From Ancylobacter aquaticus (GTDB lineage Bacteria > Pseudomonadota > Alphaproteobacteria > Rhizobiales > Xanthobacteraceae), in contig NZ_SMFY01000001.1 of assembly GCF_004339465.1 (NCBI RefSeq), forward strand, positions 1,364,001 through 1,428,000: 64,000 bases of DNA, written 5' to 3'. The position numbers and the translations under genes were made by a program. Shown here one piece after another: positions 1 through 7,028 of this stretch; positions within the stretch are counted from its first letter, which is position 1, and each line of letters begins with the position of its first letter. Under the pieces are notes generated by a model. It was not told where the DNA came from. It did not search any database and saw only the letters and a program-made list of their open reading frames with translations.

Positions 1-1784
1 CCCGGAGCCGGTTCCGGGCGCGAGGTCGGTTCGCGGAAAGGCTTTTCGTAGACAGGTTTCGTGTGAACCGGCTTCTCGTAAGCGGGTTTGGCGTAAGCGG
101 GCTTGTCGCGCTCGGGCCGCTCGCGTTGCGGCCTCTCCTGCGAAGGCCGGCTGCGCGGTGGCCGCGACGAGCGTTCCTCCGAGGGCCCACCGGGCAGGGG
201 CTCGATGACGACGTCGCCGCCCTCGATCTTGCGCACCGATTTGCCGAAGCGATCGGCGGCAGCGCGGCTGACCTCGAAGGCGGTCTCCTCGTCGAGGATG
301 CGGATGATGCCGATTTCCTTGCGTGTGACGTTGCCGCGACGGCAGATCAGCGGCAGCAGCCATTTTGGGTCGGCATTGCTGCGACGTCCGACATTGAGAC
401 GGAACCACACGCTACCGCCGCCGGACGGCCCGCCAAACTCGCGGTCCGCGGCGCGGTCGCGCACGGCGCCTGCTCGCGGCTCGCCGGGGTCGGCAACCTC
501 CTCCGGTGCCGGCAGGCCGGCTCGATAGAGACGTACCAGCGCGGCGGCCAGATGCTCGGGCGTGTGGGCGGCGAGCAGGGTCTGGCCGGCGGCAAGGTCT
601 TCCTCATTGGGCTCGTCGGTGAGCAGCGCGTCGCCCAGCATGCGCTCATGGTCGAGCTTGCGGATTTCCTCCGAGGTCGGGGGGCCGGACCAGGCCGGCG
701 CGATGCCCAGCCCGCGCATCATGTCCTCGACGCGGCGGCGCCGGAAAGGCGGCACCAGAAGCACACTCACGCCCTTGCGCCCCGCACGCCCGGTGCGGCC
801 GCTGCGATGCTGCAGGCTCTCGGCGTCGTTCGGCAGGTCGGCGTGGATGACGAGACCGAGATTGGGCAGGTCGATGCCGCGCGCTGCGACATCGGTGGCG
901 ACGCACACCCGCGCACGCCCGTCGCGCAGCGCCTGCAGCGCGTGGTTACGGTCGTTCTGGCTGAGCTCACCGGAAAGCGCCACGGCGGAGAACTGCCGTT
1001 CCTGCAGCATGGCGTGCAGCCGGCGCACCGCCTCGCGCGTGTTGCAGAACACGATGGCGCTCGGCGTGTCGTAGAAGCGCAGCACGTTGACCACGGCATG
1101 GTCGAGCTCGGTCGGGGCGATGCGGATGGTGCGGTATTCGATATCGGCGTGACCGCCCTCGGCGCTCGCCACCTCGATGCGCAGCGCGTCCCGCTGGTAG
1201 CGCTTGGCCAGCGCGGTGATGCCGCGCGGCATGGTGGCGGAGAACAGCAGGCTGCGCCGCTCCGGCGGGGTGGCGTCGAGGATGAATTCGAGATCCTCGC
1301 GGAAGCCGAGGTCGAGCATCTCGTCGGCCTCGTCGAGAACGGCAACCTTCAGCGCGGAAAGATCGAGCCGGCCGCGCTCCAGATGGTCGCGCAGCCGCCC
1401 CGGCGTGCCGACGACGATATGCGCACCCTGGTTCAGCAGGCGCTGCTCCTGGCGCGGGTCCATGCCGCCGACGCAGGAAACGATGCGCGCGCCCGTCGCC
1501 GCATAGAGCCACACGAATTCCCGCTGCACCTGCAGCGCCAGTTCACGGGTGGGCGCCACCACCAGCGCGAGGGGAGCCGTGGCGTGCGGCAGGCGCTCCT
1601 CGCTGCCCAGCAGCGTCTCGGCCATGGCGAGGCCATAGGCCACGGTCTTGCCGGAACCTGTCTGCGCCGACACCAGCAGGTCGCGTCCCATCGCGTCGGG
1701 CGCCAGCACGGCCAGTTGCACCGGGGTCGGGTTGTTATAGTCCCGTTCGGCCAGCGCCTGGGCAAGCGCCGGGTTCGTCGTCAT
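1..1784 (-). CDS. DEAD-box ATP-dependent RNA helicase with DbpA-type RNA-binding domain (3' end off window)
   Basis: ATP-dependent RNA helicase that would remodel structured RNA, for example during ribosome assembly or mRNA decay. Reading leftward from an ATG at 1784, motif I AQTGSGKT lies at residues 40-47, PTREL at 78-82, TPGR at 127-130, DEAD at 151-154 and SAT at 182-184, followed by ARGID and HRSGRTGR in the second RecA lobe. After about residue 380 comes a linker, then a segment resembling the DbpA/CsdA C-terminal RNA-binding fold (around FRLNVGR and EIGIIRILDEE). The visible tail is rich in Arg, Pro and Lys, with repeated KPAY/KPVY/KPVH units, a common feature of cold-shock helicases. 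The reading frame is still open at base 1, so the C-terminus is missing. The 598-codon open frame on the opposite strand has no recognisable motif and is rejected. Confidence 0.93.
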   Translation of the reverse strand, partial: MTTNPALAQALAERDYNNPTPVQLAVLAPDAMGRDLLVSAQTGSGKTVAYGLAMAETLLGSEERLPHATAPLALVVAPTRELALQVQREFVWLYAATGARIVSCVGGMDPRQEQRLLNQGAHIVVGTPGRLRDHLERGRLDLSALKVAVLDEADEMLDLGFREDLEFILDATPPERRSLLFSATMPRGITALAKRYQRDALRIEVASAEGGHADIEYRTIRIAPTELDHAVVNVLRFYDTPSAIVFCNTREAVRRLHAMLQERQFSAVALSGELSQNDRNHALQALRDGRARVCVATDVAARGIDLPNLGLVIHADLPNDAESLQHRSGRTGRAGRKGVSVLLVPPFRRRRVEDMMRGLGIAPAWSGPPTSEEIRKLDHERMLGDALLTDEPNEEDLAAGQTLLAAHTPEHLAAALVRLYRAGLPAPEEVADPGEPRAGAVRDRAADREFGGPSGGGSVWFRLNVGRRSNADPKWLLPLICRRGNVTRKEIGIIRILDEETAFEVSRAAADRFGKSVRKIEGGDVVIEPLPGGPSEERSSRPPRSRPSQERPQRERPERDKPAYAKPAYEKPVHTKPVYEKPFREPTSRPEPAP

Positions 1785-2164
1785 GAAGGTCACGGCTGGT
1801 CCGCCTATGTCGCAGTCTCGTCAGGCGTCGAAAGGGGAGCCATCGGAAATTGTCTGTAAGCCTCTTCCTTAATCGCGCCGGGGCCGCAACGCCACTGCCG
1901 TCCACGCATCCCCCGGTGGTGCCCAGCGCAGGGCATGCAGTAGGGGCGCAGGAGAAACGATTGAAAGCCGCTCGACATCCGCTTGATCGATCGGGTGCAC
2001 TCTGGACGACCGCCTTGCTGGTATTATAGCCGCTTCCGATTGCTGCTCATCTTCAGGGGTGCTGGATGATCCCGCGTGAAGCAATTGTCGTCAGGTGGGT
2101 ATGAAGCCCATGCGTGAGGACGAGACGCTCGATGGAAGGGCGAGGCGGCGCGGACAGGGCGGGC
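1785..2164. other. Intergenic stretch without a supported gene
   Basis: This stretch separates the helicase start from the 3' end of the glycosyltransferase-like gene. It can be read as a 71-codon minus-strand frame (1869-2084), but that has no family signature and no clear ribosome site, so it is not called. The helicase promoter must lie here. I see no confident -35/-10 pair, terminator or repeat. Confidence 0.5.
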
Positions 2165-2902
2165 CTATTCGTGCCAATGGGCCGCCACGAAGGGGGCGTG
2201 GCGGCAGTTCTGGTAGCTGCCGTCCATAACATGCTGCGGTTTCATCTTGCCTGCGAAGGAAATGATGCGGGCCTTCTCCGGCGGCAGCGCCTCGCCCTGG
2301 GGGTTGTCGTGGTCGGCATAAGCGTTGCAGTCCTGCCGGAAATACGCGACGCGGCCATCTTCCAGGAACGTCATCTCGGCCAGCTTGCGGTCGAGCCAGC
2401 GCTGGTCGGAGATCTGGCCCGGCAGCCCGCGATGGTGCTGGCAGGTAGCGGCGGCCGCCGCCGGGTCCTTCACGAGGTCCTCCCACAGATGGGTCATGGT
2501 TCCGACCCGGTGCCGAAGGATCGCGCTGTGCCCGCGGGTATTGCCGCTCTGGTTCCGGCCGCGCGCGATCAGGAAGTTCTCTTCTGGACGGTCCGCAAGA
2601 AAATCGACATTGCCGATCACGACCATGTCGATGTCGCTCTGCACCAGAAGTTCACCGTTCAGCCCGAGAAAATTGTCGCTGAACAGCGCAAGCTTGCGAG
2701 CGTTGCCGAGATCCCAGTCGCAAAAATCGTAGCTCGGCAGCGGGTGCACGAGGATATCGGGCCGCAGGCCTTCGGCGGTGTCGGTCACGCAGTGGAAGAC
2801 ATGGGGAATGGTAAGATTGCGCAGGAACATTGCCCGCAGCCGGTTGACGTCGTCCGCCGCGTAGAGATCGCCCCATTTGAAGCAGTTTACATGAAGTACC
2901 AT
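2165..2902 (-). CDS. Small glycosyltransferase-like protein (GT-A-type fold)
   Basis: A 245-residue soluble protein resembling small nucleotide-sugar transferase-like proteins. It opens with a hydrophobic beta strand (MVLHVNCFKWG). Near residue 90 it has QSDIDMVVIGN, where DID could serve as the metal-binding DxD motif of GT-A enzymes. The pattern DQRWLD and the late RIISFAGKMKPQ segment also fit this group. The ATG at 2902 is preceded by a GGGGTGA-like ribosome site. It lies 130 bases downstream of the amidohydrolase gene on the same strand, so it may be the last gene of the biosynthetic operon or an independent neighbour. Donor and acceptor are unknown. It could also be a non-catalytic relative, because the acidic motif is the only functional residue visible. 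Confidence 0.65.
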   Translation of the reverse strand: MVLHVNCFKWGDLYAADDVNRLRAMFLRNLTIPHVFHCVTDTAEGLRPDILVHPLPSYDFCDWDLGNARKLALFSDNFLGLNGELLVQSDIDMVVIGNVDFLADRPEENFLIARGRNQSGNTRGHSAILRHRVGTMTHLWEDLVKDPAAAAATCQHHRGLPGQISDQRWLDRKLAEMTFLEDGRVAYFRQDCNAYADHDNPQGEALPPEKARIISFAGKMKPQHVMDGSYQNCRHAPFVAAHWHE

Positions 2903-3032
2903 TTCGTCACCCCGGCGCCTCGCGCCTTCTAAAGTGCGATCCGATCGGTTCGACCCGTGAATCGCCCTCTAATTCCAGAATAGAGACAGCTTTGTCTGAT
3001 CAGCTTGCCATGCAGGCCGGTCGGCGCATGCT

Positions 3033-4169
3033 CTAGTGTTGCTCCACATCGAGTACGCGCGCATGGGCCTTCGAGAGCATCCGCTCGATTTCATGGGTGT
3101 TCTTGTCCAAATGCTCGGACACGAAGGCGCGCTCGGCCGCGTCGGGGCGCTGCCCGCAGAGCAGCCGCGCGATGATTTCCGGCTGGTAGAAGCGCAGCGC
3201 CGCCGACAGCACGAACCCCTCGTCGATAAGGTTGGCGGTGGTGCTGGGCGAGCAGATGTCGGCGATATTGTCGGAACCGATCCGGATGGCGACACCCCGG
3301 CTGACGAGTTCCAGCACGCGTGGCATGCAGTTGCCGGTGGGCGCCTGCAACGGCCGGAGCATGCGCATGCCGAGCGCCGCCGAGGGGCAGGCGATGACAC
3401 CGATGTTCATCTCGGCCATATCGGCGGCAAGGCGCAGGAAGCGGGCTTCGTCATAGGTCGAGGGCGAGACCATGTGGACGGCCCACACCAGCGGCTCGCC
3501 GCTTTCCGAACGCGGTGCACCATAGCGCCGGACGGCCTCGACCAGGCGCTCGGTGCCGCACTCGGAGGCCTCAAACCGCTGGTCGGTATGGACATGGACC
3601 ATCTTGCCGAGGTCCTGGGCGAGTTCGAGCACCCGCCGGCAATGTTCCATGAAGCCGATATGGGTGGGGTAGTCGTCGGTATCGTCGGCCTCCGGCAGGC
3701 TGCCAATGAAATCGGCCTGACGCGCGCCTTCGGCGAAGATCTCCCATCGCTCCGGCTCGGCGTCGACGAAGCCGAAGGGCGTGTAGGCCCCGAGCCTCAG
3801 GTCGATCCGGTCCGCCCAGCGCGTCTGGATCTCCTTCATCCAGCCAAGACCCGTCAGCCCGACCCGGTTGGGCGTGACGTCCACCATGGTGTCGGCACGC
3901 TGGGTGTCAACCGCGACCATTTCCGCCAGCGCATCCTCCACGCGCGCGAAATAGTCGTCCCTCTCGAACGCCGGCCCGGCGTGGATATCAGCGATCATCG
4001 AGTGCTTGCGCTTCAGCGAGATGTGAAAATCCTCGGCTGTTCGATGCCCGTTGCCCGCCAGATAGCGATCATCGAACGTGCCGGCACGATCAAGGTGCAG
4101 ATGGGCGTTGAACATGCCCCCGCTACGTCGAATTTCCTGGCGGAGCCGTTCATACCAAGCTCTCGTCAT
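3033..4169 (-). CDS. Amidohydrolase-superfamily metal-dependent hydrolase (cytosine-deaminase-like)
   Basis: Predicted cytoplasmic metal-dependent hydrolase of 378 residues, closest in pattern to the cytosine deaminase and N-isopropylammelide amidohydrolase branch. Metal-site motifs are visible: NAHLHLD (HxH at about residues 23 and 25), VHVHTDQ, WAVHMVS, and the late Asp in IGSDNIAD. The start is the ATG at 4169, which overlaps the stop of the upstream NRPS gene as ATGA and has GGGAGG six bases upstream. A start 15 bases earlier is less likely. The overlap indicates translational coupling, which ties the enzyme to the product of the assembly line. It could deaminate a precursor, hydrolyse an amide or cyclic imide, or process the released product. 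The substrate cannot be told from sequence. Confidence 0.85.
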   Translation of the reverse strand: MTRAWYERLRQEIRRSGGMFNAHLHLDRAGTFDDRYLAGNGHRTAEDFHISLKRKHSMIADIHAGPAFERDDYFARVEDALAEMVAVDTQRADTMVDVTPNRVGLTGLGWMKEIQTRWADRIDLRLGAYTPFGFVDAEPERWEIFAEGARQADFIGSLPEADDTDDYPTHIGFMEHCRRVLELAQDLGKMVHVHTDQRFEASECGTERLVEAVRRYGAPRSESGEPLVWAVHMVSPSTYDEARFLRLAADMAEMNIGVIACPSAALGMRMLRPLQAPTGNCMPRVLELVSRGVAIRIGSDNIADICSPSTTANLIDEGFVLSAALRFYQPEIIARLLCGQRPDAAERAFVSEHLDKNTHEIERMLSKAHARVLDVEQH

Positions 4170-6562
4170 TGTTGCCTCCCCCACGCGCTTTTTGGATTCT
4201 TCTCAACGGGATCGAGCGCTGCCACCTCATCGCGCCGCCGACGGATCATGGCGACGAGATCGAGAATGTAAGGCTCCTGAAAAAACTGCCCGTGGCCACC
4301 GCTGACGATGTCGATCGTGAAATTGTCGTCGTAATACGCGCGACATTCGGCGTCGGGGTCCTCGCACCAGAGATGGATATTGCGGTTGCTGTCGCGCCCG
4401 AAGCACAGCGCGACCCGCCCGGCATAGCGCTCGGGCACCATCTTCTCGTGCAGCACAAGGAGGGAGACCTCGCGTCCCGCCGCTCGGGCATGCCGGGCGA
4501 CATGGAAGGCGATGGTCGCGGCCTGGCAATTGCCGCCGATGAACAGCGGACCGGCCGGCACTGCCGCCTGTATCTCGCCGGAGTAATGGGCGGCGAGCCG
4601 GTCGATGTTCTCGGCGGACTTCACCATGACTTCATGGCCCGAGCGCATGCCGAACACGGGCTGGTCCTTGCCGATGTAGCGCGCGATCTGCTTCAGTTCG
4701 GTCTCGTTCTGGAGGCACCAGAAGAGCGGCGGCCGCGCGCCATCGAGGTTGTGGCCGACCGCCACCGCGCCTGGGAACGGGCGGCGCCCCTCCCAACTCG
4801 CGGTGTAGGCGCGAAGCCTGGCGAGGATGTCGGGGTCAAGATGCCCGGCCGGCGCCGGCGCCGAATGTTCCTGTGCCTCATCGGACACCAGCGCCGCCGC
4901 CAGTTCCGCGACCGTGCCCAACTGGAGAAGCACGTTCGCTGAAAGGCGCCGCCCCAGCGTCTTCTCCAGATCGGAGAGCATTCGCACCGCCAGCAGGGAA
5001 TGGCCGCCCAACTCCCGGAAATTCTCATGCCGCCCGATGGGATGGTCAAGCCACAGAGCCTTCTGCCAGAGATCGGCGATGATGCGCTCGACATCGTTCT
5101 CCGGCGGGTTGAAGGCGCTCTTTCCGCGTCCGTCGTCGAGGGCGACAAGCGTCTCCAGATCGACCGCTCCGGTTGCCGTGCGTGGCAACGCTGGCAGCGA
5201 GGAGAACCGCAGAGGCGGCAGCAGGGCCCCGAACTTGGTGCCGAGCCATGTCGTCAGTTCGTCTGCGGAGGCCCGATTGTACTCGTTCAGCACCATCCAT
5301 GCCGACATGCCCCCTGTTTGGGGATTTTCGGTCACGGCGGCCTCGTCGATGCCGGGATGGGCGACCAGCAAGGCCCTTAAGCGCTCCCGGTCGACGGTGG
5401 GAGGCGTAAGGGAGCCGATCGGCTGGTCGATACCCTTCTCCACCATTGCTGTGAGTGTGTCGCGCAGCAACGTGCCGAACGCCGCCGCGCCGGCCGGGCC
5501 GAGAATATGCGCCCGGTGGCTGATCCGGCAGGAAAGAGCCGGGCCATCGGCCTCGAACTGCAGGGCAAGGGCAAAATCTGCGCTCTCGCGGTCCAGCTTC
5601 ATCTCGCGCACCGGAAGCCGGCCGAAGGCAAGCGGCGCCTCACGCCGTCGCTCCTGCCACGCGGCCATGAACTGGTCGGTGCGCGCCCGCGCGAGGCCGG
5701 CCGTGGCCACGATCTCTGCGGTGGGAAGAAAGCGATGGCGATTGGCCGCGAAAAGATCCCGAGCGATGCCGGAGACGATATCGGCCAGAGTCGCCGTCGG
5801 CGGCAGGGCCACGGACAGCGGCACAACACGATTCAGATATCCGATGACCGCAGCCGCTTCCGCCTGTTCGCGATTGGTCAGCGGCGTGCAGAGCAGTATC
5901 TGGCGCTGCACGGTGACCCGGCTGAGTGTCAGTGCGGCTGCGGCGAGCGCGAGCGCGCCGGGCGGCACCTTAAGGGCAGCGGCGCGCGCGCGCAGCGCCT
6001 CCGCAAGATGGTCCGGGAACGCGACCCGCATGGAGCCGTCGCGCTCGGCTTGGCCCGGCGCGGCCGGCAGCGCGGCCGATGGATGGGCTTGCCCAAAGCG
6101 TTCGCGCCACCAGGCCCGCGACTGTTCCCCGCGCGGTCCCGCCGCCACCCGCCGCTCCCACTCCGCGACGTCGGTCGACTGGAAGCGCGGCTGCCCCACC
6201 GGGGGCGTTCTCCCGTCACTCAAGGCGGTGATGAGTTCCGCCAGTTCACCCGCGAACACATCCCGCGAAAAGCCATCGAAGATGAGATGGTGGAAGACGA
6301 GGAGCACGATCGTCCGTCTGCCCCCGACCGTGTAGACGCAGCAGCGCCAGAGCGGCCCGTGCGCGATGTCGAAGGGGCGCGCGCCTGCCCGCCCTATCGC
6401 GGCGTGGGCCTCCTCGGGCAGGTCGTCGCTGTCCTTTGCCTGGGCCTTGAAGGCGAGCGTCTCCTCCATCGCGATACGGCTCATGCGCGGGCGGAGCACC
6501 GGGCAGGTCTCCGTGGCGGGAAAACAGTATCGCAGCGCCTCATGGCGCTCTTGCAACGCCAT
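4166..6562 (-). CDS. NRPS: condensation domain (lacking N-terminus) - adenylation remnant - carrier protein - thioesterase with Cys nucleophile
   Basis: Second assembly-line protein, 798 residues if started at the ATG at 6562. Residues 1-380 are a condensation domain without its first strands. The catalytic HHLIFDG is at 91-97 and the IGYLNRVVPL segment near 240. Residues 391-475 resemble only the C-terminal subdomain of an adenylation domain; the ATP-binding core is missing. A carrier domain follows, with GGHSLL at 519-524 (phosphopantetheine Ser522). Residues 600-775 form an alpha/beta-hydrolase thioesterase in which the nucleophile elbow reads GGNCQA (Cys679) instead of GxSxG, with the likely catalytic His756 in SGGHGQF. 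The first part of the condensation domain is encoded just upstream in another frame (6540-6944), and the ATG at 6562 has no ribosome site. A frameshift or deletion is therefore likelier than a real start. It overlaps the amidohydrolase gene by ATGA. Confidence 0.8.
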   Translation of the reverse strand: MALQERHEALRYCFPATETCPVLRPRMSRIAMEETLAFKAQAKDSDDLPEEAHAAIGRAGARPFDIAHGPLWRCCVYTVGGRRTIVLLVFHHLIFDGFSRDVFAGELAELITALSDGRTPPVGQPRFQSTDVAEWERRVAAGPRGEQSRAWWRERFGQAHPSAALPAAPGQAERDGSMRVAFPDHLAEALRARAAALKVPPGALALAAAALTLSRVTVQRQILLCTPLTNREQAEAAAVIGYLNRVVPLSVALPPTATLADIVSGIARDLFAANRHRFLPTAEIVATAGLARARTDQFMAAWQERRREAPLAFGRLPVREMKLDRESADFALALQFEADGPALSCRISHRAHILGPAGAAAFGTLLRDTLTAMVEKGIDQPIGSLTPPTVDRERLRALLVAHPGIDEAAVTENPQTGGMSAWMVLNEYNRASADELTTWLGTKFGALLPPLRFSSLPALPRTATGAVDLETLVALDDGRGKSAFNPPENDVERIIADLWQKALWLDHPIGRHENFRELGGHSLLAVRMLSDLEKTLGRRLSANVLLQLGTVAELAAALVSDEAQEHSAPAPAGHLDPDILARLRAYTASWEGRRPFPGAVAVGHNLDGARPPLFWCLQNETELKQIARYIGKDQPVFGMRSGHEVMVKSAENIDRLAAHYSGEIQAAVPAGPLFIGGNCQAATIAFHVARHARAAGREVSLLVLHEKMVPERYAGRVALCFGRDSNRNIHLWCEDPDAECRAYYDDNFTIDIVSGGHGQFFQEPYILDLVAMIRRRRDEVAALDPVEKNPKSAWGRQQ

Positions 6563-6944
6563 AGAGGATGTTCAGATCGAGGGAGCCAGCAATGTCGAGA
6601 ACAAGCGGCACGTTATAGAGGCTCTCGGCCTGGCGCGCCCGTGCCAGCGGCAGCAGGCTCTCCTGCGCGAGCGTGAGCACGCGGGGCGCCTCGGCCGGTA
6701 TCGCCACCAGCCCCGGCTCCGACGCTTCCACCGTCGCAGGGGCTGGCGTGAGCAGCGCGATCAGCGCGTCGCGTTCCGCCTTGAGCCGGGCACGCACGGC
6801 TTCGTCGAGCCGGTCCGGCCGCGCGCTGCATTGCAGACGCCCGGACTCTACCCACAGCCGGATTCCGCGACCGGCCAGTTCTTCAAGGAACCGTGCCGTA
6901 TCGTACGATCCCTTACCCGAAGAACCGGCATCCACTGCGTCCAC
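6540..6944 (-). CDS. TubC-type docking domain plus N-terminal fragment of a condensation domain (frame broken)
   Basis: Reads as a TubC-like N-terminal docking domain (FLEELAGRGIRLWVESGRL, then LKAERDALIALL) followed by the first strands of an NRPS condensation domain (LTLAQE, YNVPLVLDIAG, SLDLNILYG). The frame then stops at 6540, while the next frame continues with LQERHEALRYCF, which is the expected continuation. The two frames differ by one base, and the joined protein would be about four residues shorter at the junction than condensation domains usually are. This suggests a small deletion with frame change rather than a simple base-call error. I place the start at the GTG at 6944, which has a GGGGGGAAG ribosome site; a TTG at 6965 is an alternative. 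The docking domain would pair this protein with the carrier or sulfotransferase end of the upstream protein. Confidence 0.65.
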   Translation of the reverse strand: MDAVDAGSSGKGSYDTARFLEELAGRGIRLWVESGRLQCSARPDRLDEAVRARLKAERDALIALLTPAPATVEASEPGLVAIPAEAPRVLTLAQESLLPLARARQAESLYNVPLVLDIAGSLDLNILYGVARAP

Positions 6945-7028
6945 GTTCTTCCCCCCCGAGAACAACTCTACGTACTATAGTGCGCCTGCACGTCGAGGCG
7001 CGATCCAAACAGCCCGCCGCACGGCACG

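Noticed and set aside
63..1859. A 598-codon open frame on the plus strand
   Set aside because: It lies antisense to the DEAD-box helicase, whose motifs are unmistakable, and it has no family signature. Long antisense frames are common in GC-rich genomes.
1869..2084. A 71-codon minus-strand frame between the helicase and the glycosyltransferase-like gene
   Set aside because: It has no family signature and no clear ribosome site, and cannot be told from chance.
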